A stretch of 64,000 nucleotides of DNA from Paramecium pentaurelia (lineage: Eukaryota; Ciliophora; Oligohymenophorea; Peniculida; Parameciidae), in NCBI GenBank assembly GCA_905183005.1, contig CAJJDO010000009.1, positions 299,891 through 363,890 of the forward strand. Direction: 5' to 3'. Position 1 is the stretch's first letter. Every line of letters starts with the position of its first letter. Both the position numbers and the translations under genes were made by a program. The notes under the pieces are model-generated. The model had not been told where the DNA came from. It saw nothing but the letters and a program-made list of their open reading frames with translations, and did no database searches. Shown in pieces: positions 32,843 through 44,483 of the stretch.

Positions 32843-35837
32843 TAATGTTCTCTAGCAATTTAAAATAGCTGACTAAATTACTTAGAATCAATCTTTGCAT
32901 TTTTTATCAAAGTATTTTTTTTGACTCTCATTAAAAAATCTAACTAACCTTTCTAATGTTTGTTTCTTTAACTTTTACTTCCTTAACTTACACTAATACT
33001 ACGAGATTAGAAGAAAGATTTTTCTTAATTTTTATCATTTTCGATAGAAATCTCATGAAGACCATCCCCAATTTTAAGATTATTTAATTTTCTAATTTAT
33101 TATTATTATTTATTTTCTATTAATGATTATGATAGATCAACAGTTTTAGACAACTATTTTAATGGTAAATTATAATTATCTTATTTTTATTGAAATATTT
33201 TATCTTGAGTTTATTCTATTTAATTTTAAAATTTAGATTTCTTTAAATTTTTTGATTGATTTTATTATATAACTTAATTTTTAAGATAAGCTGTTTAATC
33301 ATCAAATGAATTTACTTAGATTAAATTCTGAGACTTAAATTTTTAACTCTTCCTTTAAGTTTAAATTTCATTTGTTAAATCCTCCTTTTAGTTTTAGCCT
33401 TATAAAGAAATTCTATATCTAATTATTAACTATTGTTAATTAAAATTCTCTTCTTACAATTTGATCAATTGCTTTTTCAAATCTTCATTATTATTTTAGA
33501 TTAAAAATAAATTATCAGTTTTTTATTTCAATTGTTTATTTACTTCCTTTAAACTGGCAAAATATACTAATTACTTAAACTTTATTATCTTTAAATTATT
33601 ACAACTTTTATTATAATCTTTATATAGTGTTTAAATTAAATTGACTTATTGTTATAATTTGATGTTTAACTCTTCAATTTCTTTATTTAATTATTAATTT
33701 TAATTTTTCAATTATTTCTTTTACTCATCTGCTTGTTTATATGATTAATTTAACGTAATTAGTTTTTAATTTGTTCTATCCAATAAACTTAAAGCATCTT
33801 CAAATTTCATTTTATGAACCATATCTTTTTGCATCATTTAATAATTTTTAATTTTATTTGTATATTAATCAATTAAAAATGATTTATCTTTATAAATTTA
33901 TCGTTATTATTAATCAAACTTTATTTCAAGTTTTTTATACTTGCTTAAAGATTCTTCATACTTATTTCTAATAGAAGTGATTTCATTAATCAATTAACCT
34001 ATTCTTTAATTTTCATTATTTATGACGTTATCTGAAAATACTTATTTTTTAATTAATTCATTATTTTCAAAAACTAAAACATTATGTAAAGACTTAACAT
34101 CTGATAACTCTTTTATTTGAGATTCAAATTTATTTTAAAGTTCTTCATATTTTTTTTTTTCATTTATAATATCCTAATTCTAAGTATCTATTGTTTCTTA
34201 TAATTATTCAATTTATTTTTAATAAGATATTTCAGTAGTTTTGAAATCTTATTTTAATTTATTTTCAAACTCATTCATTTCCAATGTATGACTTTGTAAT
34301 CTTTATTGACTGAACCTTAAACATTTTTCTAAATCTTTAATAGTTTCCTCTTTACCTTCTAATACAATTTTAAGTTACTAATTTTCTGCTTTCTCATTAT
34401 TTAATAGTTCATTTAAAGAGTTTTTGTTAATTTTCATTTACTAAATGTTTTAATTTAAAGTCAAAATTTCTTCTTATTACATTGAAATTCTTTATATTCC
34501 AAATTAATATTCTACTTAAATTTTTTAGTATTTCTTAATTTCATCTTCATGTTCTTCAATCAAATCTCTAATTTCTTATTATAACTACAAAATACTGGAT
34601 CTGTAACCTTACTCTAATTATTCAAATGAATCAATAGCTATTTTTTGTTTTTTGTTTTCATTTTGCAACCTAACATTTTCTTATTTTATTTCTTAATTCT
34701 CATTTGTTAATTTCTTATTCATTTCTAAAGTATCTTAATAATTTCTTTGATATTTCTCTAATTTTTATAATCTATTATTTTATTATTAAAAATTAATACT
34801 TATAAATGTTTTCTTCTTTATAATTTGAAAATTACATACATAATTAATTAAATTAATGTTCATAATTCATATAATGACTATGGTCCTAAATAGAATCTTA
34901 TGATAATTTATTGATTTTTAATTCTTAGATTAAAATTTTATTTTCTTTTTCATCTAATAACCTTTTTTAATTTTCTATTGTTTAATTGAAATTTATGATT
35001 TAATTATCTTTAATATCAATCTCTGCAATGATACATTCTAAGTGTTTTTTGGACTTCATTAAGTCATTAGTTGTATAATCATACAATATTCTTAATTCCT
35101 TAAGTTCTTCAGATAATTTTGTATAGTTTTATTCTAATTCTCTGTATACTGATGTAATTTCATTAATTCTATATTAAAACTTTATTCTTAAAGTTACTTC
35201 TTATTCAAATGCTGTATTAGATTATTGAAAATCAAGCTCTGCGTTATCTCTTTGTAATTTCAACAGATTATTCTAATCATTTAAATCTTACAATATATTT
35301 TATAATTTATTTATTTCATCTTAAGCCATTATTTCTATAGATCTAAATTTGTTTTCTCTTTAAGTCAAAGTTTCATTTAGCTCTTCTATTTTTTATGAAT
35401 TTTCTTTCTTTATTTAATTTATTGTCAATTAAAAATCACCTTTTGCAACATATTCCAAAAGTATCCCAAATACTTACCAAATATTTGCAGTTAATTAAAA
35501 ATTTTTAAGAATGTCTTGAAGCATTTCATAAAATCCAACTGTATATACAAACATACTTCTATAAAGCCTGTTAGCCTCTTCATCCTTAAGTCCAGCACTC
35601 TAAAATTTAATAGTCATTTACAACCTTTAAGGAATGCCTATCAAGTCCTAATTTTTTCAAATTATTCTATTTTTCATCTACACAAGCTTCTCTTAATGCT
35701 TCATTTATCCATCTTTCCACGGCATTTTGATCTAAAATGGTTTAGGAAACGAATGTATCTTGAATTTATCTGGATGCCAATTTTTGATTATTTTAAAAAG
35801 TAGAAGCCCTATTAGTTTTCTTCATTAAGTCATTCAT
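32833..35837 (-). CDS. Long coiled-coil protein with N-terminal globular domain, 984 aa
   Basis: Three exons, with introns 35600-35621 (22 nt; a donor three bases upstream, GTT, is equally in frame) and 34772-34799 (28 nt). The first 130 residues form a helical globular part (RWINEALREACVDE, KDEEANRLYRSMFVYTVGFY). Nearly all the rest, about residues 150-800, is unbroken coiled coil, ending in a Ser/Lys/Gln-rich tail. The layout is that of basal-body, ciliary or centrosomal scaffold proteins; no family signature is seen. Its stop codon lies inside the 3' end of the plus-strand gene at 32294, so the two coding regions overlap by 10 bp tail to tail. Confidence 0.7.
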
Positions 35838-36113
35838 TAATTTATTAATTTAAAATTTAAAGGTTCATCAAATATCCTTACAATAAATCACAAATTTATA
35901 AAACAATTATATATTTAAAAATCATTTACATAGTATATAATGATACAAAATATGTAATTTAAAGAGATCACTTTAACCTTGAATATATAATTATGAATTT
36001 TATAATTATTTGACTTATCAAATAGTCTTTCTAAAAATATATATATTTAAGTCTTTCTAAAGAATATTGTATTATAACCAATAAATTTTTATATATTATT
36101 TTTATTAATAATA

Positions 36114-37450
36114 ATGCGTGTTTTCGTAATTGGAGTTGGAATGACGAAATTTATCAAACCTGGAAAAGATGATAATCCAGATTATCCAATTATGGCAGCT
36201 TAAGCAACAAGAAGAGCTCTTCATGATTCAGGACTCACCTTTAAAGATATTAAAATGGCTGCTGTAGGATATGTTTATGGAGATTCAACATGTGGATAGA
36301 GAGCTGTTTATGAAGTAGGTATGACTGGTATACCAATATATAATGTTAATAATAATTGTTCTACTGGTTCCTCAGCCTTACATCTAGCTCAATAGTTTAT
36401 TAGTGGTGGACTTTATGATTGTGCTCTTGCATTAGGTTTTGAAAAAATGGAAAAAGGTAAATTAAATTATATTGATAGGTTCTTTAACTTTGAAATTTCC
36501 AGATAGAACTTAACCTGTTGATAAATTAGTTAACTATTCAGAGGAATGGTCAACAGAGAAAAGTAAAGGTCCATGGGCACCAAAAATATTTGGAAATGCA
36601 GGAGTAGAACATATGTAAAAATATGGAACTAAACCTGAACATTTTGCAAAGATTGCATTTAAAAATCATTTACATTCCACAAGAAATCCATATAGTCAAT
36701 TTAGAGATAAATATACTCTAGAAGAAATAATTAAATCATAAAAAATTCATGGACCTTTAACTAAACTTTAATGTTGTCCAACATCTGATGGTGCAGGCGC
36801 AGCTATCCTTTGCAATGAAAAATTTATGTTAGAACACAATTTATAAGATTAAGCTATAGAAATTGTAGGATGTGCTTTAACTACAGATAATGAATCTACA
36901 TTTGCCTAAAAATCTTTGATGAATTTGGCAGGATATGATATGAGTAGAAGAGCAGCTGAATAAGTTTATAAGAAAACAGGAGTAAATCCAAAATAAATTG
37001 GTGTTGTTGAATTACATGATTGTTTTTCTGCAAATGAATTAATTACTTATGAAGCTTTAGGATTATGTGAAGTTGGAAAAGCAGGTGAATTTATAGATAA
37101 GGGAGAGAATACATATGGAGGTAGAGTAGTAGTTAATGTAAATATTAATTATAAATATCTATATATAGCCTTCTGGTGGTTTGATTTCAAAAGGTCATCC
37201 TTTAGGAGCAACTGGATTAGCATAATGTGCAGAATTATGTTGGTAATTAAGAGGAATGGCTGAAGATAGATAAATACAGAATCTTAATTATGCTTTATAA
37301 CATAATATTGGATTGGGTGGAGCTTGTGTAGTGATATTGTATAAGAAATACAATCAAAAAAATGGAAAAGTTAGAGCAGATTAATCTGCTAATCCAGATG
37401 TATTAGAAAAGATAGAGGCATAAAAGCAATAAGAAAGACCGAGATTATGA
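36114..37450 (+). CDS. SCP2-type thiolase (sterol carrier protein X thiolase domain)
   Basis: A 427-aa protein, with introns 36457-36478 (22) and 37138-37168 (31 nt). Thiolase catalytic motifs are present: nucleophile Cys near residue 82 in NNNCSTGSSALHLA, then ELHDCFSANEL and GHPLGATG. The start MRVFVIGVGMTKF is the family N-terminus. It should cleave 3-oxoacyl-CoA, typically branched or sterol-derived chains, in peroxisomes. There is no fused SCP2 domain. The C-terminus ERPRL ends in PRL, a poor match to the usual PTS1 tripeptide, so peroxisomal import is uncertain from sequence. The lipase gene follows 28 bp downstream on the same strand. Confidence 0.93.
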
Positions 37451-37478
37451 AATATATTATATTAAAAATAATAATAAT

Positions 37479-38419
37479 ATGAAAGTTTATATCTTATTTG
37501 TCATTTTAATTCTGACAGTGAATACTTATGCTTAAGAAGATGATGATTTCATTTTTGATTCTAATAGTGAATATGATGAGACAGCTGCTATAAGATATTG
37601 GTATTTCTGTGCTGCTAGTTACTGTAATCCTAATGTTATAGTAAATTGGTCATGTACTACACCATGTAGTAAAACACCCTATATGGATGATGTTTAAATA
37701 TTTGTTAATGCAACTAATGAAAATGCAGGATTTTCAGGATATGATCCAAAACATAATGAAATTATTATTGTTTTCAGAGGAACTCTTCCATGGTCAATTA
37801 AAAATTGGTTTGAAGATCTTAATTATATCAAAACTTCTTATCCTTACTGTACAAACAATTGTCAAGTCCATCGGTTATTATATCTTATTAATATTTAGAG
37901 GATTCTACTACTCTTATTTGGGAATTCAAAATTAAGTATTAGAAGCAGCCAAAAGATTGACAAACAAATATCCTAATGCTAAGTTAGTTGTAACAGGACA
38001 TAGTTTAGGAGGAGCTCTTGCTACTCATGCTTTAGTGACCTTAACTGTTAATGGATATAGGATTGATCATTATTATTCTTATGGATCACCAAGAGTTGGA
38101 GATTCTGCATTCTTCACTTTTGTCAAATCAATATATCCAGCAGCTAAATTTAGAGTGACTCATGATCATGATCCTGTTCCTCACTTACCTATGGAAGCTT
38201 AAGGATTTCATCATATTAACACAGAAGCTTATTACAAAGATTTTCTCATCTTCCATAAAGAGTATAAATATATTCTTAACATTTAGTGTTAAAATTTGTA
38301 ATGATGAATAAAAAGAAGATCCAAGATGCTCAAATTAAAATCTTGTTGATTTAAGTGTAGATGATCATTGCAATTATTTAGGATATAACTTAGCTGTAGG
38401 AGTACTAGTTTGTTAATGA
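37479..38419 (+). CDS. Secreted class 3 lipase (fungal-lipase-like)
   Basis: A 296-aa protein, with introns 37874-37898 (25 nt, unusual GTT donor) and 38262-38286 (25 nt). Residues 1-18 are a signal peptide (MKVYILFVILILTVNTYA). The alpha/beta-hydrolase core has the oxyanion-loop VFRGT, the nucleophile elbow VTGHSLGGALA (Ser near residue 167), the YGSPRVGD segment and HDHDPVPHLP supplying the acid, with a later His (GFHHI) completing the triad. Several Cys pairs suit an extracellular or lysosomal enzyme. By family it hydrolyses triacylglycerols or phospholipids. Paramecium is expected to have many such digestive hydrolases. Confidence 0.93.
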
Positions 38420-38897
38420 AATTGAGATAAAAATATTAATATATTATGAATTTAATTAAAATAATTTTATCACTTTATGTATATGTTGGTGTCCTTTTAT
38501 TTTGAATCTTATCTAATATTATATATTATCACTACCTTTAAATCTAAAACCAATCTATTTTATAAATAAATTTAATTCTTCATTAAATATTAATATAACT
38601 TTTAATTAAAAATCTTAAATAGATTAATTCGAATATAATATATATTAGTTAGAATTTATATTTATTCTAATAAAAAATAAAATTGTAATCAAATAAAAAT
38701 ATTAAATAAATAATCCATTATTATTATAAATTATGAAATCAAAGTAATAGTTATTCTTACAAAATTTAAGAAAAAAAATGTATTTTTATACAAATATTAT
38801 GAAATCTAATAATATTTTTTATTTATAAAATTGTTAATAAATATATTATAAGACATATTATAACGAAATTAAAATTAATATTAATTAAATAAAAGAC
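38420..38897. other. Gene-free convergent interval
   Basis: About 480 bp between the lipase stop and the stop of the next minus-strand gene. Very A/T-rich, no coding or RNA gene recognised. Confidence 0.5.
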
Positions 38898-40516
38898 TCA
38901 TTTTAAAGAATGATGAATTTAATTTGTTTATTAAAATAAACTAGTTACTAATTAAATGATTGCTTTCTCAGATATATTTTATTTTGTATCATCTTATAAG
39001 GTTTCAAGATTAATTTATTATAAAAATTCACTTTATTCTCTATAATAGAATTTTTATTAGTATTATATTTCTTCAAATGTTTTACACAACTCACTTTTTG
39101 ATTATTAACTTTTTTAGATAATATCTCCAAAATTAATTATTTTTATTTGCAATTAACTAAATAAGCCTTTGCTTTTTATTGCTTTTTATGCTATTTTAAA
39201 GATTTCCTTATTTAAATTATTACCCATTTTTTTTATATATAATTTGGCCAATAACATAACTTTAAGTATGGGTAGAAACATTAGTATTACTATGATCATT
39301 GAAATAGAAATAATCACAAAAGATATTAAAATCTGAGTATTAAAACTAAATTTTAGTTATTCATATATATGTTGTTCCATAATTAAAAATGATTTCTATA
39401 AATTAGCCTCAAAGCTTGAATTAGTAAACCTAAATATATATATAGTAATATTTTTACATCATTAATGTAAAATTGCCAGGAATTATCTTGGCTACTATTT
39501 TAATTGGTTCATTATATATTGAATTATATCTACATAGAATCTTAATTTCTTGCATATAACAATTTGAAACAAATTTATCTCTTTTTGCTAGGTTTTAAAT
39601 TTATATCCAATCTGTTTAATTAAAACCTGTTTTATTTTCATCATATATAAAGTTGAGTTCTTTTACCGTTAGATTTAAATCAACATTTCTATAAAGAATT
39701 TCTCCATATTAATTAAGCAAATAAGTATTAGCTTTAATTGATTTCATATTCCAGTCTTCTGCATCCATATCTGTTCCAGCAACTCCATCTAATTGATTAT
39801 TTATTCCATTTTCTAAAGAATAAGTTATTGTCTATTTATATATTTGTGCTGTTCCAGAAAAATAAAGTAAAGAGAAGAAATACTTCTAATTAGGATTCTA
39901 CTCTCTTAATTTCATATGATTAGTATACCAATTAACTTTTGCAGGTTAAAAAGACCAATTATAAATTATTTAAGGATACATATATCCAAATGATATATTT
40001 CCTGTTGCTACATAGAATATCCTATTCTTTTATAGAGTATTGAAAGAAAATATAAATTCAGTAAGCATTCTTTCTAATTTTTCTAGATCTTGATATTAAA
40101 CTTGTTTAGGTATGATGTTACCTCCATCACAAAGAAAGCAAGTATAGCAAGGTTATGGGATTTTAAATAAATAACTTATTTTATCAATAGGTTAACATGC
40201 CAAAGAATTTTTAAAATTTGATGATATTGTATAGTTATCAACTTATTTGTAAAAAGTGGACAAACTAGATAAAAGCTATATTCCTTGATATAATAAATAA
40301 TAAATTGATACTTGATTGTTATTTTGAAACAATATAATAGTTAAGTTATGGTAATAAAAGTTCAAGAGATTTTCTATCTTAATTTTGTAATACAATCTTT
40401 GAGGAATCTTCATAAATTTCAATCATTATGTTTCTTTGAACTATAAAACAACATCCAATAAGGAAAAAACTAATAAGCAGCACAAAAATTTTAATTAAGA
40501 AAATCTAATTTCTCAT
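38898..40516 (-). CDS. Two-pass membrane protein with a large extracytosolic domain, 520 aa
   Basis: Three exons, with introns 40284-40311 (28) and 39430-39457 (28 nt). An N-terminal hydrophobic segment at residues about 5-25 (signal anchor) and a second membrane span near 375-397 (ISFVIISISMIIVILMF) enclose about 350 extracytosolic residues with a CYTCFLCDGG Cys cluster. A helical cytosolic tail of about 120 residues follows. This topology is that of Cache-type sensor domains, but no family signature is certain and no kinase or cyclase is attached. Possibly a surface receptor or adaptor; that is inference. Confidence 0.6.
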
Positions 40517-40859
40517 TCTAAGTTGTTAAAACTTTTGTTTTAAAGAAATCCAAATAGACATGAGAAAATCTAATATAATTTAAATAATATTTTATTTTTT
40601 TGAATGATTTCCTATATGATAATAAAAATCAAAAAAAAATGATCTATATTTCAATATATATAGATTATTTTTTATTGGATTTAATAATAATATAAATTTT
40701 TGTGAAACATAGAGCTTAACGAATTGAAAAATTAATTATCATTTATTACAAATTAATTATCACCTATTACATATTAATTATCACCTATTACATATTAATT
40801 ATCACCTATTACATATTAATATATACTAATTTAAATTAATATAATATATATTTTATATT
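40517..40859. other. Divergent intergenic region containing tandem repeats
   Basis: About 340 bp between the start codons of the membrane protein gene and the TPR gene, so it should hold both promoters. A four-unit 21-bp tandem repeat lies at 40731-40814 (listed separately). No coding sequence. Confidence 0.5.
40731..40814. repeat. 21-bp tandem repeat, four units
   Basis: Four head-to-tail copies starting ATTAATTATC. Units 2-4 are identical; unit 1 differs at a few bases. They lie 46 bp upstream of the TPR gene start, in a divergent promoter region. Role unknown. Confidence 0.9.
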
Positions 40860-42432
40860 ATGAGTGATAAATCAAAATCTCCACCTATGAAGAAAACCAA
40901 TAAACCCATTATTAAGATCTAAGTTTCAAATGAAAAGATTTAGAATAAAAATTATTAGCCTTCAAGATTTGTTGTTGCTGAAAGATTATAACCTATTACG
41001 TATAATAATCTTATTACTAAAGATATAAAACTTAAGAGGTATTAAGTGAGTTTCAAACTAAAATAGAAAGCACAATATTGAATCCAAATTTATTAAAAAG
41101 TGTTTAACCTAGTTAATAAAGAGTCATATAAGTAATTATTATAATCAATGTTATTTCAAGCCAAAAGAATATAAAAAGAAACCTTTAAGGAGATAAGAAA
41201 ATGAGATGCAAATGTATAAAGACATATTTGTATAACCAAAAGCAGATGCATTATAAGAGTTAAAAGAAAAAGAGAAGGATTTTGAAGCTCTATTTCATAA
41301 AGGCTAAGCTAAATAATATGATAAAATTCTAAATATAAAAGAAGATGAAGAAAAGCAAACTAAAAATTTAATAGGATCATTACTTAATGAATAAATATTG
41401 AAATCTACTGCTCCAATTGATAATATTGATTTAAAAAAAGAAATTGATAAAGTTGCTTAAATGGATTTGGCAGTTCAACCTGAAACAAACTTTTAATTTT
41501 TTGATTAACAAATATCTGTCTAACCTCCAGATTTACCTAATGCAAGTATAGCTTCTCCCTTAACTCCTGGTAATGGATATGCACCTTCAATTCCTTACAC
41601 TCATAATGTAAAGGAAAATAATAGAACAAGCATCAAAGATTTATTAGTAAGGGCAAAAGCAGGTATGTAGGCTGGGGACATATAAAAAGAAGCTCATTTG
41701 TCCTTTTATTTGGGAATGGTTTATGAAAGTAGTAAAAATCATAATGAAGCTGTCAGATTTTATAAAAAATTTGTAGCTTGTGCTAAATTAATGGAGGATA
41801 AAATAGGAATGGCTTTAGGAACAAATAGAGTAGCATTTAACTATTATAATGCTGGAAATTATATAAAATCAATTGAATTTCATAAACAAAATTTATAATA
41901 TTCAGATCAAGAAAATAGGTTTACTGGTTTTTATAATATGGGATTAGCTTAAAGAAGGTTAAGAAATTATGAAGATTCAATAGAATATTTTTAATAAGCA
42001 TTGGAATGGGCTGAGAAGAGAGATGAAGCAGAATCTTAATGCATATCTTTTGGATAATTAGGAATAGTTTATTTAGAAATTAAATAATATTAATTAGCTT
42101 ATGAGAATTTTCAAGTATTTATTATAAATTTAATATGACAGAATTGTTATGAATTAGCCAGAAGATTAAAAAATCATAAATTATAATTGGATTGTTTATT
42201 AAATTTAATTAAAATATCTGGATATTTATAAACTCCAATTGAAATATAGACAGATATTTTAAGAAATGCAATATAAGTATATATATATATATATTAATTA
42301 TTTATTTAGTGTGCTAATCATTTAAATGAAAAATCCATAGCTACTTTATGTTTATGTAATTTAGGTGTTCTTGAATCAAAACCTCTATAATAAATCTAAC
42401 ATTATGATGATTTAGAATATGAATAATTTTGA
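40860..42432 (+). CDS. Tetratricopeptide-repeat protein, 494 aa
   Basis: Introns 41039-41066 (28), 42115-42141 (27) and 42277-42309 (33 nt). The 27-nt intron has an in-frame TGA. The 33-nt one is a TA-repeat-rich multiple of three with no TGA, so unspliced mRNA would read through. The first 240 residues are low-complexity and charged. From about 255 on, TPR helices appear (EAHLSFYLGMVYESSKNHNEA, ALGTNRVAFNYYNAGNYIKS, YNMGLAQRRLRNYEDSIEYF, GQLGIVYLEIKQYQLAYENF). TPRs scaffold protein complexes, often ciliary transport or axonemal in ciliates. Exact family not assigned. GID8 starts 35 bp downstream. Confidence 0.82.
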
Positions 42433-42466
42433 TGGATTATATTATTATTTAATTTATTAATAATAA

Positions 42467-43181
42467 ATGAATTAAACTTTAGATAAAATTTCTGCTGAAG
42501 ATTGGCATCATAATTAAAACAATATTATAATACCAAAAGCTTAAATGAATGAATTTGTTCTTAATTTTTTTATAGTTGAAGGTTATAGAGATGCAGCAAT
42601 TGAATTTTCTAAAGAAGCTGGAATTTAATGTAATATTTAAAATATTTTATTGTAAAGTGACAAACAAAGAACTTGATAAAATGATTGAAAGAATTGAAAT
42701 TAAGAAGAATATTTTAAATGGTGAAATTGATTCTGCTTTAGAAAAAGTATCAATGAACAATAATAAATAAATTCTTTTTAAGTTGAAAATGCAAAAATTG
42801 ATAGAACTTATTAAAATTAATGAATTAGATTAGGCTGTTTAATATGCTTAAAATTAAATAATAGGTTTCTTAAAAGATTAAGTATTATTTTTATATTTTA
42901 TAAAGCCTCATCTTATTGATGAAATTGAAAAGGCTATGTCTTTATTAGCTTATAAAGATCTTAATAAATGCCCTTTAAATCATCTAACATAAAATTCATA
43001 GAGAATTAAGGTAGCAAGTGAAGTCAATTAATAATTATTTTAAGACTCCTAAGGAAATGAATAAGCTAAAATAACAATACTAATGAAAATATTATAATGG
43101 GCATAAGAAATATTGAATTCTAAACTTTAATATCCTCATCTAATAGAAATATCAAAAGGATAATTCTCAAAAGAACAATGA
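42467..43181 (+). CDS. GID8: GID8/TWA1 subunit of the GID/CTLH ubiquitin ligase
   Basis: A 220-aa protein (human 228). Introns 42630-42657 (28) and 42882-42905 (24 nt). Order of elements matches the family: a start near SAEDWHHN, LisH-type helix QMNEFVLNFFIVEGYRDAA with FSKEAGI, CTLH segment MIERIEIKKNILNGEIDSAL, then the CRA domain with KLIELIKINELDQAVQYAQ, EIEKAMSLLAY and the C-terminal LKILQWAQE-like segment and PHLIEISKG. It is a scaffold subunit of the ring-shaped ligase. The 24-nt intron is in frame and TGA-free; removing it gives exactly the human spacing (28 residues from AQNQ to LLAY). Confidence 0.92.
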
Positions 43182-43231
43182 CTCAATATAAAGAAATATA
43201 TTGTTTTTATTTTTTAATATCTTTCTATTTC

Positions 43232-43525
43232 TCATAATTAAGGAAATCTAAGTTTGAATAAACTCATGGCCACATTAGAAATCTCCTTGGCTCTATCATT
43301 CAACCAATCCATTTAGTCTTATGTTTATGCAACTTCTGAAAATTTTCTTGTAAATCTGATTTTTGTAAATGATTCAATTTCATTAAATTTAGCCTAATTC
43401 ACAAAATGAAATACCAATTCTTCATAATAATTATAAATATCTTAAGCTGAATAATTATTTGGAAGAACATGATCAAATCTCTTTATTGGACTAACATATT
43501 TTCTAATGATTTCTTCAAACTTCAT
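43232..43525 (-). CDS. Unknown small protein, 97 aa
   Basis: An intronless frame, starting MKFEEIIRKYVSPIKRFDHV. Helical and amphipathic, with no signal peptide, membrane span or known motif. It lies between GID8 (convergent, 50 bp between stops) and the phosphatase gene (99 bp upstream, same strand). The amino-acid mix is protein-like, with Trp, His and balanced charges unlike the A/T-driven noise of intergenic DNA here. I consider it real but cannot name it. Confidence 0.6.
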
Positions 43526-43624
43526 TTTATTTATTAAAAAATTAATAAAATTTGGTTATTTTAATTATGTAAATTCAACATCTAAATGATCATAGAATAA
43601 ACATAATATATAGTTTTAATGTAC

Positions 43625-44424
43625 TCAATTCAAAATATTTTTTGGATATTTATATTTCATTTAAGATATACAAGTAGCAATATTATCTCCTTCCTTAATT
43701 TCTTTTTTTAACATATTTTAATAAATCTATAATTCTTAATCTTTAAGATCATTATACCATGATTTAATCAGAATTCCATTTTCTTTAAATAAAATATATT
43801 TCTACATAAATTTAATTACATTCCAGACAATGAATTATCAATAATGAAAGTTTTCTCTAAATTTTAGTTTACTTTTGTTAAGTCTTTATAATAAACTCCA
43901 TCTTTTTTTGTACAACTCTAATTTTATTAATTTTACATTACATCTCTATAAAATCTTCTTTTGATAAATCCACATGGATCTAAAAAATCTATAACTTTAT
44001 CAGCATATTCTTTTAAAGCAGCTGTAAATATGACTAATTCAAACAATTATGAAAGGTTTTATAAAAACTCTCTAGCATAAGGTCTTATCATAATATAATA
44101 TTTTTCAATATTCTCTCCTATTTTTACTATTATTTCTTCATCTAAAAAAGAAGTTCTTTCAATTTCTGAATGAATCAATGTTTCATCAAGATCTAATACT
44201 AAAGTGAATTCTTTTTATCCATTTTTGTTTCTTGATATTTATGAATCACATTCATCAATATTTTTAATACTTTTTACTGATAATGGACTTCCCATAATAA
44301 TTAAAAGTGAACCAAGCATTTCCCAACTCCAAGTAACTAATTTCTTACATTTATCAGTTGTTGTTGTTTTCACTAACTAATTGCCAAACATTTTTGCTAT
44401 ATTTGATCTTGAAATGTATTCCAT
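43625..44424 (-). CDS. FCP1/SCP (NIF)-type HAD phosphatase
   Basis: A 250-aa protein, with introns 43918-43941 (24) and 43783-43805 (23 nt). The HAD catalytic signature is DLDETLIH (both Asp of DxDxT), with RPYAREFL, ELVIFTAALKEYADKVIDFLDP, FYRD, KDGVYYKDLTKV and FIIDNS as in CTD small phosphatases. It should dephosphorylate phosphoserine on RNA polymerase II tails or other proteins. The N-terminal 55 residues may hold a hydrophobic segment (MLGSLLIIMG). The 24-nt intron interrupts FYRD/SC in frame with no TGA; removing it restores the family string FYRDSCTKKDG. Confidence 0.92.
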
Positions 44425-44483
44425 TATTATTATAATTAAATTAAAACGGAGTATATGATTAATTTTATTACATAAATCAAAAA

